The notes: generated from the sequence alone by a model not told the origin. A stretch of 64,000 bases of DNA from DASSUW01 sp963844405 (GCA_963844405.1 CAWJNZ010000004.1:1-64000); one strand, 5' to 3'; shown: positions 33,525-42,134, counted from the stretch's first letter. Made by a program: numbers and translations.

Positions 33525-34376
33525 ATGAAGGCCATCAACCTGCTCCCCCCCGACCTTCGCGGCACTCCCAAGACCGCCGCTCCGAAGGCTGCCGTCACCC
33601 CGGAGGAACCGGGCGGAATCGGTGCCTTCGTGGTGCTCGGTGCGCTCGCCGCGTGTGTCGCGGCGCTCGCCGCGTACGTCCTCACGACCAACACGGTGAA
33701 GGACCGTCAGGCGAAGCTCGACGCGGTCGTCGCCGAGGCCCGGTCCACGACCGAGCGCGCCAACCAGCTGAAGCCCTACGCCGACTTCCAGGCCCTTGCC
33801 GAGACGCGCGTCCAGACCGTCAAGGACCTCGCGTCCTCCCGCTTCGACTGGGAGCAGGCTCTTCGCGACATCTCGCGGGCCGTCCCGGCCCCGGTGCGGC
33901 TGACCGAGCTCAACGGCACCGTCTCCGGCGGCACCGGCGGCTCGACGGTCCGCTCCGCGATCGCCGCGCCCGCCATCGAGCTCAAGGGCTGCACGCCCAG
34001 CCAGAAGGACGTCGCCACGCTGCTGGCGCGCCTGCGCGGGGTCGACGGCGTCACGCGCGTCAGCCTGAGCAAGTCGCTCAAGCCGGCGGCCGCCAACGCC
34101 TCCGCCGCGGCGACCGCCGCCACGGGCATGCCGCTGATGGGCTGCGAGGGCGAGCGCCCGCCGCAGTTCGAGCTCGTCATCTTCTTCGAGGGCTCCAACG
34201 TTCCGGCCACCGTTCAGGACGTCACCGTGACCGGCGCGCCCGCGGCGCCCGGGACCGAGCAGCCGGGCGCGACCGCCGGCACCTCGGGCGGCGTGACCAC
34301 GCCGCCGGCCGATCCGGCCCAGTCCGGCTCCGGCACGCCCACGACGACCTCCGCCCCGCAGGGAGGGGGTTCCTGA
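33525..34376 (+). CDS. pilN: Type IV pilus assembly protein PilN
   Basis: A 283-residue bitopic protein of the inner membrane alignment complex. The N-terminus MKAINLLPPDLRG is the PilM-binding INLLP motif. One membrane helix follows (FVVLGALAACVAALAAYVLT), then a coiled coil (DAVVAEARSTTERANQL) and a ferredoxin-like domain with WEQALRDISRAVPAPVRLTEL. The C-terminus is a long Gly/Thr/Pro-rich tail, unlike proteobacterial PilN. It is followed by pilO after one base. Confidence 0.93.
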   Translation: MKAINLLPPDLRGTPKTAAPKAAVTPEEPGGIGAFVVLGALAACVAALAAYVLTTNTVKDRQAKLDAVVAEARSTTERANQLKPYADFQALAETRVQTVKDLASSRFDWEQALRDISRAVPAPVRLTELNGTVSGGTGGSTVRSAIAAPAIELKGCTPSQKDVATLLARLRGVDGVTRVSLSKSLKPAAANASAAATAATGMPLMGCEGERPPQFELVIFFEGSNVPATVQDVTVTGAPAAPGTEQPGATAGTSGGVTTPPADPAQSGSGTPTTTSAPQGGGS

Positions 34377-34377
34377 C

Positions 34378-35142
34378 ATGACCCGTACGAACAAGATCCT
34401 CCTGGCCGTCATCGCCGCGGCCCTGGCGCTCGGCGGCTTCTACTACCTGGCGCTGGCGCCCAAGCGCGAGCAGATCGCCAAGCTCGACACCGACCTCGCC
34501 ACCAAGCAGGCCGAGATCGAGCAGGCCCGCCAGCAGCTCGCCACCTATGAGCAGGCCCGGGCGAGCTACAAGGCGAACTACTCGCGGCTCGTCCGCCTGG
34601 GCAAGGCCACGCCGGGCGACGACGACGTGCGCTCGCTGCTCGTGCAGCTCGAGGGCGCGGCCGGCCGGTCCGGCGTCAACTTCGAGCAGATCGAGCTCGG
34701 GAACGCCCCCTCGGGCCCGGCCGCGGCTCCCGCCGGCGGCGCCGCTGCCACCCCGGCGGCGGCGAGCAGTGAGCTGGCGTCGGCCCCCGGCGCCGTCCCG
34801 GTCGCCGGCGGGGTGCTCTCCGCGATGCCGTTCCGCTTCAACTTCTCGGGCAGCTTCTTCGACCTGACCACGTTCTTCTCGAAGCTCGAGCACTTCGTGA
34901 CGGTCCGCAACGAGCGGATCGACGCGACCGGCCGCCTGCTGCGGCTGGAGACGCTCAAGATCACGCCGGCGGCCACGGGCTTCCCGACCATGCAGGCCGA
35001 GATCGGCGCGGCGAGCTACATCGTGCCGCCGGTCCAGGGCGTCGAGAGCGCAGAGCCGGCCGCCGGCACCCAGGCCGCCGACACGACGCAGGCGACCCCG
35101 TCCACCACTACCGCATCCGCGACCACCGGAGACGCTCGATGA
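34378..35142 (+). CDS. pilO: Type IV pilus assembly protein PilO
   Basis: A 254-residue partner of PilN. Features are an N-terminal membrane helix (ILLAVIAAALALGGFYYLAL), a coiled coil (EQIAKLDTDLATKQAEIEQARQQL), and a ferredoxin-like domain carrying the PilO signature FRFNFSGSFFDLTTFFSKLEHFV. Ala/Pro-rich inserts and a Thr/Ala-rich tail are extra. The stop overlaps the next gene start by 4 bases. Confidence 0.93.
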   Translation: MTRTNKILLAVIAAALALGGFYYLALAPKREQIAKLDTDLATKQAEIEQARQQLATYEQARASYKANYSRLVRLGKATPGDDDVRSLLVQLEGAAGRSGVNFEQIELGNAPSGPAAAPAGGAAATPAAASSELASAPGAVPVAGGVLSAMPFRFNFSGSFFDLTTFFSKLEHFVTVRNERIDATGRLLRLETLKITPAATGFPTMQAEIGAASYIVPPVQGVESAEPAAGTQAADTTQATPSTTTASATTGDAR

Positions 35143-35928
35143 CCGCCCTCACGTCCACCTGGCGCCAGCTCGTGCGCCGCCGGCTGTGGCCGGTCGCCGT
35201 GCTGCTGGTTGCGGCGCTGGCGGCGGTCCCCGTCCTGCTCACGCGCGATCCGCAGGTCCCGGCAGCGCCGGCCGTCCCGGTCCAGTCCGTCGACCACGAC
35301 GGCCGACGACGTGATCGCCGAGCCGGTCGTGGCCGCGGTCGCGCCGGAAGAGCGTTCCCGCCGGCGCCGCGTGCTCGGCGTCCGCAAGGACCCGTTCCGC
35401 CCGGCGCCCGTCAAGAAGGCCAAGGCCGCCAAGAAGAAGTCCAAGTCCGAGGCCAAGGCCGCAGAGCAGAAGCCGGAGAGCCTGCCGGAGCCCGCCAAGA
35501 TCGGCGGCGGCGTCGCCGTCCCGGCCCCGTCCGCGCCGGTCACCCCGGCCGAGCCCAAGAAGTACTACTCGCCCGGCACGATCATCGTGCGGCTCGCCGA
35601 TCCGGAGAGCGGTGACGGCAAGCGCTTCGCGGTCAAGAAGCTCGAGCCGGTGCCCAACGCCGAAGAGCCGCTGCTCATCTACATGGGCCTGACGAAGAAC
35701 GGCAAGCGGGCCAAGTTCCTGGTCGACGCGTCGGTCGAGGTCGACGGCGACGCGGTGTGCAAGCCGCACCCGACGAACTGCGAGCAGATCGAGCTGTCCG
35801 TCGGCGAGACCGAGTTCCTCGACGTCATCGACCTCGAGGCCGACGAGGACGAGGCGGACCGCGTCACCGCGCAGTTCCAGCTCGACCTCGTCGACATCAA
35901 GCGCGCCGGCGACGCCGACGTCAAGTAG
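35139..35928 (+). CDS. Pilus operon accessory membrane protein (apparent frameshift)
   Basis: Probably one gene of ~262 codons: 35139 opens with a basic segment and a membrane helix (LWPVAVLLVAALAAVPVLL); near 35300 one extra G shifts the frame, and the other frame continues TTADDVIAEPVVAAV to 35928. The middle has VRKDPFRPA and a Lys-rich linker, the C-terminus an acidic beta-rich domain (KYYSPGTIIVRLAD, FLDVIDLEADEDEADRV). In position it resembles PilP (after PilO), and DPFRP echoes the DPF motif of PilP-type proteins, but it lacks a lipobox. I treat it as a PilP-like candidate, not more. Confidence 0.6.
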
Positions 35929-35943
35929 GGGTACGTGCAAGGC

Positions 35944-35969
35944 GCCGCGGCTCCCTCGGGAGCCGCGGC
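35944..35969 (+). terminator. Terminator after the pilN-pilO unit
   Basis: GCCGCGGCTCCC, TC, GGGAGCCGCGGC: perfect 12-bp arms 15 bases after the stop. Confidence 0.7.
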
Positions 35970-35991
35970 CGGCCTTCCCTAAGCCGGCTCA

Positions 35992-35997
35992 TAGGAT
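35992..35997 (+). promoter_or_regulatory. -10 element TAGGAT of aroC
   Basis: TAGGAT lies 7 bases before the aroC GTG, implying a leaderless message for the aro operon. Confidence 0.4.
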
Positions 35998-36004
35998 TGA
36001 CGGC

Positions 36005-37174
36005 GTGCCGCTGCGCGTCGTCACCGCCGGGGAGTCCCACGGGCCCGGCCTCACCTGCATCGTCGAGGGCCTGCCCGCGGGCCTCGAGCTCGACCTGACC
36101 GCGATCGATCGCGACATGGCCCGTCGCCAGCTCGGCCACGGCCGCGGCGGGCGGATGAAGATCGAGCGCGACAGCGCGGAGATCACCTCGGGCGTGCGCC
36201 ACGGCCGCACGCTCGGCGGCCCGGTCGCCGTGCGGGTCGCCAACCGCGACTACGCCAACTGGGAGGAGCGGATGAACCCGTGGCCGGTCGAGGCCGACGT
36301 GCCCGAGGTGCACCTCCCGCGGCCCGGCCATGCAGACCTCGCCGGCGTCCAGAAGTTCGGCTTCAGCGACGTCCGCAACGTCCTCGAGCGCGCCAGCGCG
36401 CGCGAGACGGCGGCCCGCGTGGCCGGCGGCGCGCTGGCCAAGGGCTTCCTCGCCGCGCTCGGCGCGCAGGTCTTCTCGCACGTCACCCAGATCGGCTCGG
36501 TGCGGGCACCCGAGCCGGACGGCCTGGCGCCCGACGACTTCACGGAGGTCGACGCCTCGCCGGTGCGCTGCCTCGACGAGGAGGCGTCGCGCGCGATGGT
36601 CGAGGAGATCAACGTCCTGCGCAAGCGCAACGAGTCGCTTGGCGGCGTCTTCGAGGTGCGCGCGTTCGGGCTCGTGCCCGGGCTCGGCTCGCACGTGAGC
36701 TGGGAGGAGCGGCTCGACGGCCGGATCGGCCTGGCCATGCTCTCGATCCAGGCCATCAAGGGCTGCGGCATCGGCGACGGGTTCGACCTCGCGGGCCGCC
36801 CGGGCTCCGCCGCCCACGACGAGATCTTCTACTCCGAGGAGCGCGGCTACTACCGCGAGACGAACCGCGCCGGCGGCGTCGAGGGCGGGATGACCAACGG
36901 CGAGCCGCTGATCGTGCGCTGCGCGATGAAGCCGCTGCCGACGCTCACCAAGCCGCTGCGGTCGGTCGACATCGAGACGCGGAAGCCGGCCGAGGCGCTG
37001 CGCGAGCGGACCGACTCCTGCACGGTGCCGGCCGCCGGCGTGGTGGGGGAGGCGATGCTGGCGATCGTCCTCGCCGACGCCTACCGGGCCAAGTTCGGCG
37101 GCGACCACATCGACGACGTCCGCGCCGCCGTGGAGGCCTACGAGCGGCGCATCGGATGGAAGCGCCGGCCCTAG
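36005..37174 (+). CDS. aroC: Chorismate synthase
   Basis: A 389-residue FMN-dependent lyase making chorismate from EPSP. Signatures are TAGESHGPGLTCIVEGLPAGLEL, RRQLGHGRGGRMKIE and ERASARETAARVAGGALAK, then NRAGGVEGGMTNGEPLIVR and DSCTVPAAGVVGEAM. It leads a compact shikimate operon (aroC, aroKB, aroQ), overlapping aroKB by 19 bases. A GTG start is set by the -10 distance and the conserved PLRVVTAGESHG beginning. Confidence 0.97.
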   Translation: MPLRVVTAGESHGPGLTCIVEGLPAGLELDLTAIDRDMARRQLGHGRGGRMKIERDSAEITSGVRHGRTLGGPVAVRVANRDYANWEERMNPWPVEADVPEVHLPRPGHADLAGVQKFGFSDVRNVLERASARETAARVAGGALAKGFLAALGAQVFSHVTQIGSVRAPEPDGLAPDDFTEVDASPVRCLDEEASRAMVEEINVLRKRNESLGGVFEVRAFGLVPGLGSHVSWEERLDGRIGLAMLSIQAIKGCGIGDGFDLAGRPGSAAHDEIFYSEERGYYRETNRAGGVEGGMTNGEPLIVRCAMKPLPTLTKPLRSVDIETRKPAEALRERTDSCTVPAAGVVGEAMLAIVLADAYRAKFGGDHIDDVRAAVEAYERRIGWKRRP

Positions 37175-38667
37175 TCTTCATCGGCTTCATGGGCGCGGGC
37201 AAGACGTCGGCGGCGCGTGCCGCCGCCGGGGCGCTCGGCGTCCGCGCGGTCGACTCCGACCACGAGATCGAGCGGCGGCTCGGCGGCTCGATCGAGGCGT
37301 ACTTCGAGTCGCACGGCGAAGCGGCCTTCCGCTCGCGCGAGGAGGAGGTCGTGTGCGAGCTGCTCGAGCGGCCGCCGGCGCCGGTCCTGTCGCTGGGCGG
37401 CGGCGCCGTGACCTCCGAGCGCGTCCGCGCCTCGCTGGCACGCCACACGGTCGTGCTGCTCGACGTCGACCTCGAGACGGCGTGGCGGCGGGCCGGCAAC
37501 AAGCGCCGCCCGCTGGCGCGCGACCGCGACCGCTTCGTCGCCCTGCACGCCGCGCGCACGTCGCTCTACGACTCGCTCGCCGACGCCGTCCTGCTCGACT
37601 CCTCGCGCGACGAGGTGCGGCGCGCCGTGCAGGCCATGCGATCGCTGCCGCCCGGCACCAAGCTCCTGTGGGCGACCTCCGCCTCGGGCAGCTACCCCGT
37701 GCACGTGGCCGAGGGGCTGCTGGGCAGCGGCTTCTGGCCGCTGCCGGGGCGCCGCTTCGTGGTCACCGACGAGGAGGTGGGAGCGCGCTACCGCGTCGCG
37801 GACGCTGCCGCCGAGCTGTCGATGGCGGCCGGCGAGGAGCACAAGACGCTCGCCACCGTCGAGCGGCTGCTGCGTGGCCTCGCCTCCGCCGGGATGGACC
37901 ACGACGACCACGTGGTCGCGCTCGGCGGCGGCGTCGTCGGCGACGTCGCGGGCTTCTGCGCCGCCGTCTACCAGCGCGGCGTGAAGGTCGTGCAGGTGCC
38001 GACCACGCTCGTCGCCCAGGTCGACTCCGCCTACGGCGGCAAGACCGGCGTCGACCTGCCCGAGGGCAAGAACTACGCCGGCGCCTACCACCAGCCGAGC
38101 GCCGTGCTCGTCGACCCCGCGACCCTGGCCACGCTCCCTCAGGGCGAGCTCGCCGCCGGCTGGGCGGAGGTCGTCAAGACCGCACTGATCGCCGGCGGGC
38201 CGCTGTGGGAGCGCGTCCGGGGCGGCGCCGCGCTCGACCGCGACCTCATCCTCGCCTGCGCGCGCACGAAGCTCGCCGTCGTGGCGAGCGACGAGCGCGA
38301 CGCCGGCCGCCGCCAGGTCCTCAACCTCGGCCACACGGTCGGGCACGCCATCGAGACGGTCACCGGCTACCGGCGCTACCGCCACGGCGAGGCGGTCGGG
38401 CTCGGCCTGCTGGCCGCGCTGCGGCTCTCCGGGCAGGCGGCGCTGCGCGCCGAGGTCGCCGCGCTGCTCGACGCGCGCGGGCTGCCGACCTCGCTCGACG
38501 GGGCCGTCGAGCCGGGCGCCGTGGTGGCCGCCACGAGGCGCGACAAGAAGCGCCGCGGGGGCCGCGTCGGCTTCGTGCTCGTCGAGGGGCCCGGGGACGT
38601 CCGGCCGGGCCGGCCCGTCGAGGAGGCCGACATCCGCCGCGCCGTGGCAGAGTTGCGCGCGCCATGA
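37156..38667 (+). CDS. aroKB: Fused shikimate kinase / 3-dehydroquinate synthase
   Basis: A 503-residue bifunctional protein catalysing two shikimate steps. The N-terminal ~165 residues are shikimate kinase: FIGFMGAGKTSAARAAA (Walker A), VDSDHEIERRLG, SLGGGAV and RRPLARDRD. The C-terminal ~335 residues are NAD- and metal-dependent dehydroquinate synthase: HKTLATVERLLRGL, ALGGGVVGDVAGFCAAVYQRG, VPTTLVAQVDSAYGGKTGVD, NLGHTVGHAIE and RHGEAVGLG. There is no stop or frame change between the domains. The two enzymes are not consecutive in the pathway, so the fusion gives co-production rather than direct channelling. Confidence 0.96.
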   Translation: MEAPALVFIGFMGAGKTSAARAAAGALGVRAVDSDHEIERRLGGSIEAYFESHGEAAFRSREEEVVCELLERPPAPVLSLGGGAVTSERVRASLARHTVVLLDVDLETAWRRAGNKRRPLARDRDRFVALHAARTSLYDSLADAVLLDSSRDEVRRAVQAMRSLPPGTKLLWATSASGSYPVHVAEGLLGSGFWPLPGRRFVVTDEEVGARYRVADAAAELSMAAGEEHKTLATVERLLRGLASAGMDHDDHVVALGGGVVGDVAGFCAAVYQRGVKVVQVPTTLVAQVDSAYGGKTGVDLPEGKNYAGAYHQPSAVLVDPATLATLPQGELAAGWAEVVKTALIAGGPLWERVRGGAALDRDLILACARTKLAVVASDERDAGRRQVLNLGHTVGHAIETVTGYRRYRHGEAVGLGLLAALRLSGQAALRAEVAALLDARGLPTSLDGAVEPGAVVAATRRDKKRRGGRVGFVLVEGPGDVRPGRPVEEADIRRAVAELRAP

Positions 38668-39098
38668 GGAACCGCGTGGCCGTGCTCCACGGCGTCAACC
38701 TCGACGCGCTCGACCGGCGGCCGGCCGAGCACTACGGGGATCTCACCTTCAGCCAGCTCGAGCGCCGCATCGAGGCCTTCGCGCGCGAGCTCGGCCTCGA
38801 GGCGCGCTTCTTCCAGTCCAACCACGAGGGGGAGTACGTGGAGGAGATCCACAAGGCGCCCGACTACGCCGACGGGCTGCTGCTCAACCCCGGGGCGTGG
38901 ACGCACTACTCGTGGGCGCTGCGCGACGCCGTCGAGGTCTGCGGGCTGCCGGCCGTCGAGGTGCACCTCTCGGACGTCATGAACCGCGAGGAGTTCCGCC
39001 GCGTGTCGGTCTTCGAGGGCGTGTGCCTGGCGAAGGTGAGCGGCAAGGGCGTCGACGGCTACCGCGAGGCGCTGGCGGCCCTGAAGGAGGCGCTGTGA
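38664..39098 (+). CDS. aroQ: 3-dehydroquinate dehydratase, type II
   Basis: A 144-residue dodecameric dehydratase making 3-dehydroshikimate. Family motifs are VAVLHGVNLDALDRRPAEHYGD with the catalytic-loop Arg/Tyr, FFQSNHEGEYVEEIH with the catalytic His, LLLNPGAWTHYSWALRDA and VEVHLSDVMNREEFRRVSV. The N-terminus is slightly divergent (HGVNLDALD against the usual NGPNLNLLG). It overlaps aroKB by ATGA and the peptidase gene by GTGA. Confidence 0.95.
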   Translation: MRNRVAVLHGVNLDALDRRPAEHYGDLTFSQLERRIEAFARELGLEARFFQSNHEGEYVEEIHKAPDYADGLLLNPGAWTHYSWALRDAVEVCGLPAVEVHLSDVMNREEFRRVSVFEGVCLAKVSGKGVDGYREALAALKEAL

Positions 39099-40150
39099 GA
39101 CGCGCCGACCGCGTCGCCGAGCGGCTCGAGGTCGACGCGCTGCTGATCACCGACCTCGTCAACCTGCGCTACGTCACCGGCTTCACCGGCTCGAACGGGA
39201 TGGCGATCGTCGGGCGCGACATCCGTCGCTTCCTCACCGACTTCCGCTACGTCGAGCAGGCGGCCCAGCAGGTCGAGGACTTCGATCGCGAGCAGGCGCC
39301 GCAGGACTTCGACGGCGCGTTGAAGGAGGGGTGGCCGCAGGGGTCGTTCCGGCTCGGCTTCGACGATCAGCACGTCTCCGTCCGGCGTCACGCCCGCCTG
39401 CGCGAGGTGCTGCCCGACCGCATCGAGCTCGTCGCGGCGGGCGGGATCGTCGAGGACCTGCGGGCGGTCAAGGAGCCCGAAGAGGTCGAGCGCATCGCCG
39501 CGGCGGCGCGGCTGGCCGACGAGGTGTACGGGGTGCTGCGCGCGGACGGCCTGGTGGGCCGGACCGAGCGCGAGGTCGCGTTCGCGCTGGAGACCGAGAT
39601 GCGCCGGCGCGGCGCCGAGCCGAGCTTCCCCTCGATCGTCGCCTCCGGGCCGCGCGGCGCCCTGCCGCACGCCGTGCCGACCGAGGAGGCGATCCCGCGC
39701 GGGACGCTGGTCACGCTCGACATCGGCTCCCGCCTCGACGGCTACTGCTCGGACTGCACGCGCACGTGGGCGACCGGCGAGCTGCCGGACGACCTGGCGG
39801 AGGCCTACGAGCTCGTGCGGCGGGCGCAGGGCGAGGCGCTGGCGGCCGTCCGGCCCGGCCCCGAGGGCCGCGAGGTCGACGCCGTGGCGCGCGACATCAT
39901 CGAGGCGGCCGGCCACGGCGAGCACTTCGGGCACGGGCTCGGGCACGGCGTAGGCCTCGAGGTCCACGAGGCCCCGCGGCTGTCGAAGACGGCCGAGGCG
40001 CGGCTGGTGCCCGGCAACGTCGTGACCGTCGAGCCGGGCGTCTACCTGCCGGGCCGCGGCGGAGTGCGGATCGAGGATCTCGTCGTCGTCACCGAGGACG
40101 GCCGGCAGGTGCTCTCGGGCACCGGCAAAGAGCTCATTTTCGTGGACTGA
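39095..40150 (+). CDS. pepQ: Xaa-Pro aminopeptidase/dipeptidase (M24 family)
   Basis: A 351-residue M24 metallopeptidase. The N-terminal creatinase-like domain runs to ~120 (DALLITDLVNLRYVTGFTGSNG). The pita-bread catalytic domain shows metal ligands in TLDIGSRLDGYCSDCTRT (two Asp), HGLGHGVGLEVHEAP (His), TVEPGVYLPG (Glu) and GGVRIEDLVVVTEDG (Glu). In many Gram-positive bacteria this gene lies between aroQ and efp; here efp is 3.4 kb away, after an inserted block of other genes. Confidence 0.93.
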   Translation: MRRADRVAERLEVDALLITDLVNLRYVTGFTGSNGMAIVGRDIRRFLTDFRYVEQAAQQVEDFDREQAPQDFDGALKEGWPQGSFRLGFDDQHVSVRRHARLREVLPDRIELVAAGGIVEDLRAVKEPEEVERIAAAARLADEVYGVLRADGLVGRTEREVAFALETEMRRRGAEPSFPSIVASGPRGALPHAVPTEEAIPRGTLVTLDIGSRLDGYCSDCTRTWATGELPDDLAEAYELVRRAQGEALAAVRPGPEGREVDAVARDIIEAAGHGEHFGHGLGHGVGLEVHEAPRLSKTAEARLVPGNVVTVEPGVYLPGRGGVRIEDLVVVTEDGRQVLSGTGKELIFVD

Positions 40151-40180
40151 TGCCTGATTTGGGTCGTGGAATCAGGCATC
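40149..40180 (+). terminator. Terminator after the aro operon
   Basis: GATGCCTGATT, 10 bases, AATCAGGCATC: perfect 11-bp arms at the stop of the M24 peptidase. Confidence 0.7.
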
Positions 40181-40197
40181 TAGGGCGAAGACCTGAC

Positions 40198-40225
40198 TCA
40201 AGCCGCGGGGGTGGTGCGCCGATAC
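40198..40225 (+). promoter_or_regulatory. Sigma-28-like promoter before TIG/calcium-repeat gene
   Basis: TCAAG (40198-40202), 15 bases, GCCGATAC (40218-40225), then 8 bases to the ATG. It lies outside the pilus clusters but matches the same form. Confidence 0.65.
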
Positions 40226-40233
40226 CGGGGGCG

Positions 40234-41775
40234 ATGGAACTCCGAGCCCGCATTCGCCCAACTCTGCGCCACGCCGGCCTCATGGCCGCCGCGGCCGCAC
40301 TCCTTGTGCCCGCTGCGGGCACGTCCACCGCCGAAGCCGCCAAGGCGCCCGTCGTCAAGCGCGTCAGCCCGAAGAACGTCTTTATCGGCGAGACGCTGAC
40401 CATCCACGGCCGCTACTTCCGGTCGGGGATCGGCAAGAACACGGTCGCCTTCAAGCGCAAGGGCGCGAAGGTCGTCCTCGTGCGCTCCGGCAAGAGCACC
40501 AAGAAGCTGATCAGGGTCGAGCTGCCGAAGCGGCTCGAGACGCTGCTGCCCGTCACGAACGGGACGCCCCTGGCGACCCGGCTCCAGGTGCGCGTGATGA
40601 CGACGCGCCTCGGCCGCCGCTACACGTCGCGCGCCGACTCGCCCGTCGTCGGGCCCGAGAAGCCGCCGGCCCCGCCCGTGCCGCCGACCGCCGACCCGAA
40701 CGGCGACTGCGACGGCGACGGCACCGTCAACAACCTCGACGCGGACGACGACAACGACCTGCTCACGGACGCCGAGGAGGCCGACCTCAGCGCGCTCCTC
40801 GACGCGTGCAAGGCCGACACCGACGGCGACGGCGCCGAGGACGGCTACGAGTACCAGTCGGCTCGCGACCTCAACGACGACGAGTACCAGAACGTCAACC
40901 GGTACACGCCCTACCCGCGCAAGCTCCCGTACCCGAACCCGCTCGACGGCGAGGATGGCGGCACCGACCACGACGGCGATCGCCTGACGCTGGTGCAGGA
41001 GTATCAGCTCTGGAACTACACGATCGGTCGCGGCGCGTCGCGCACGCTGTCCTCGCTCACGTACTCGGCGGGCCAGCAGCACTCGGTCAGCACCCGCGCC
41101 GGCGGCACCGGCCGTCGCACGCCGGCGCTGGACGCCGCGGGCTATGACAAGCAGGCCGACTTCCTGGCATGGGCCAACGACCCCGAGAACGGGTACGCCA
41201 CCGTCGATCTCGTCCCGATCGCGGATCAGTCGTGGTGGGACGGCGCGGTGCCGTTCTCGATCCTCAACATGGATCGCATTGGCGCCGCCCCGAACGCGAC
41301 CGAGGTCGAGTACTACGACTTCTTCGACGACGACAAGCTCGACGACTCCGAGCGCGACGAGGACGCCGACGGCCTGACCAACTGGGCCGAGACCACGGGC
41401 TGCATGTCGCCGGAGCGTTGGACTGCGCTGTACAAGAAGGAGTCGCCGTACCCGGTGGCCTACGCCGGCACGAGCCACGTCGACGCGGACACGGACGGCG
41501 ACGGCATCCGCGACGGCGCGGACGACCAGGACCACGACGACGTCCCGAACCTCATGGAGTGCAGCCGCACGCTGGCCTCGGGCGTGATGGCCTGGGATCC
41601 CCTCGACGCGAACGCGCCGGCTCCGGACGGCCGCAACCTCGAGGGCTGGGTGCAGCCCTTCAACCCGTGCCTGCCGCATCCGTACTCGCGGACCTGCGCG
41701 AAGATCGTGACGATCGGCGCCGGCTGGGCTCCGTTCAACACCAAGCCCGCTGACGTCTACTTCAGCCACGACTAG
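40234..41775 (+). CDS. Secreted TIG-domain protein with calcium-binding repeats
   Basis: A 513-residue exported protein of unknown function. A signal peptide is visible (HAGLMAAAAALLVPAAGTSTAEAA). An IPT/TIG Ig-like domain follows (VKRVSPKNVFIGETLTIHGRYF), then a Pro-rich hinge (PEKPPAPPVPPTADP) and several thrombospondin type 3-like Asp repeats: DCDGDGTVNNLDADDDND, ADTDGDGAEDG, DHDGDRLTLVQE, DEDADGLTNWAE and DADTDGDGIRDG. Such repeats bind Ca2+ and stiffen surface proteins. No sortase or anchor motif is seen. Sharing a sigma-28-like promoter with the pilus genes suggests a pilus-associated or co-expressed adhesin. Confidence 0.75.
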   Translation: MELRARIRPTLRHAGLMAAAAALLVPAAGTSTAEAAKAPVVKRVSPKNVFIGETLTIHGRYFRSGIGKNTVAFKRKGAKVVLVRSGKSTKKLIRVELPKRLETLLPVTNGTPLATRLQVRVMTTRLGRRYTSRADSPVVGPEKPPAPPVPPTADPNGDCDGDGTVNNLDADDDNDLLTDAEEADLSALLDACKADTDGDGAEDGYEYQSARDLNDDEYQNVNRYTPYPRKLPYPNPLDGEDGGTDHDGDRLTLVQEYQLWNYTIGRGASRTLSSLTYSAGQQHSVSTRAGGTGRRTPALDAAGYDKQADFLAWANDPENGYATVDLVPIADQSWWDGAVPFSILNMDRIGAAPNATEVEYYDFFDDDKLDDSERDEDADGLTNWAETTGCMSPERWTALYKKESPYPVAYAGTSHVDADTDGDGIRDGADDQDHDDVPNLMECSRTLASGVMAWDPLDANAPAPDGRNLEGWVQPFNPCLPHPYSRTCAKIVTIGAGWAPFNTKPADVYFSHD

Positions 41776-41796
41776 GCCCACCTGTCGTCGCTCTCT

Positions 41797-41820
41797 GAGG
41801 CCCGCCAAACGGCGGGCCTC
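41797..41820 (+). terminator. Terminator after the TIG-domain gene
   Basis: GAGGCCCGCC, AAAC loop, GGCGGGCCTC: perfect 10-bp arms followed by GGTCGTT. Confidence 0.8.
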
Positions 41821-41871
41821 GGTCGTTAAGTGCAAGAGTGCCGCCGGACACCCGCAACCGGGAGGAGATCG

Positions 41872-42087
41872 ATGGCCGACAGCGTCTACCGCGTCACCGA
41901 GGTGATCGGAGTGAGCAGCGAGTCCTGGGAGGCGGCCGCGCGCAACGCGGTCGAGACGGCGGCGAAGACGGTCCGCGACCTGCGCGTCGCCGAGGTCGTC
42001 CGCGAGGACGTGACGATCGAGAACGGCGCGATCAGCAGCTTCCGCGTCCGACTCGCCATCTCGTTCAAGTACGACTCCGGCGACTGA
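41872..42087 (+). CDS. Dodecin
   Basis: A 71-residue flavin-storage protein that assembles as a dodecamer. It matches the family closely: VYRVTEVIGVSSESWEAAARNAVETAAKTVRDLRVAEVV and the C-terminal YRVRLAISFKY form (here FRVRLAISFKYD). GGGAGGAG lies 6 bases before the ATG, one of the few clear ribosome binding sites in this stretch. It is followed by a 14-bp perfect hairpin. Confidence 0.93.
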   Translation: MADSVYRVTEVIGVSSESWEAAARNAVETAAKTVRDLRVAEVVREDVTIENGAISSFRVRLAISFKYDSGD

Positions 42088-42100
42088 TCGGCTGAGCCTG

Positions 42101-42134
42101 CCGCTGTCGCCAGGCATTACCCTGGCGACAGCGG
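42101..42134 (+). terminator. Strong hairpin between dodecin and DUF1707 genes
   Basis: CCGCTGTCGCCAGG, CATTAC loop, CCTGGCGACAGCGG: perfect 14-bp arms. The last base is the G of the next gene's GTG start, and TACCCT (42118-42123) in its loop and right arm is a -10-like element 10 bases before that start. Confidence 0.75.
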
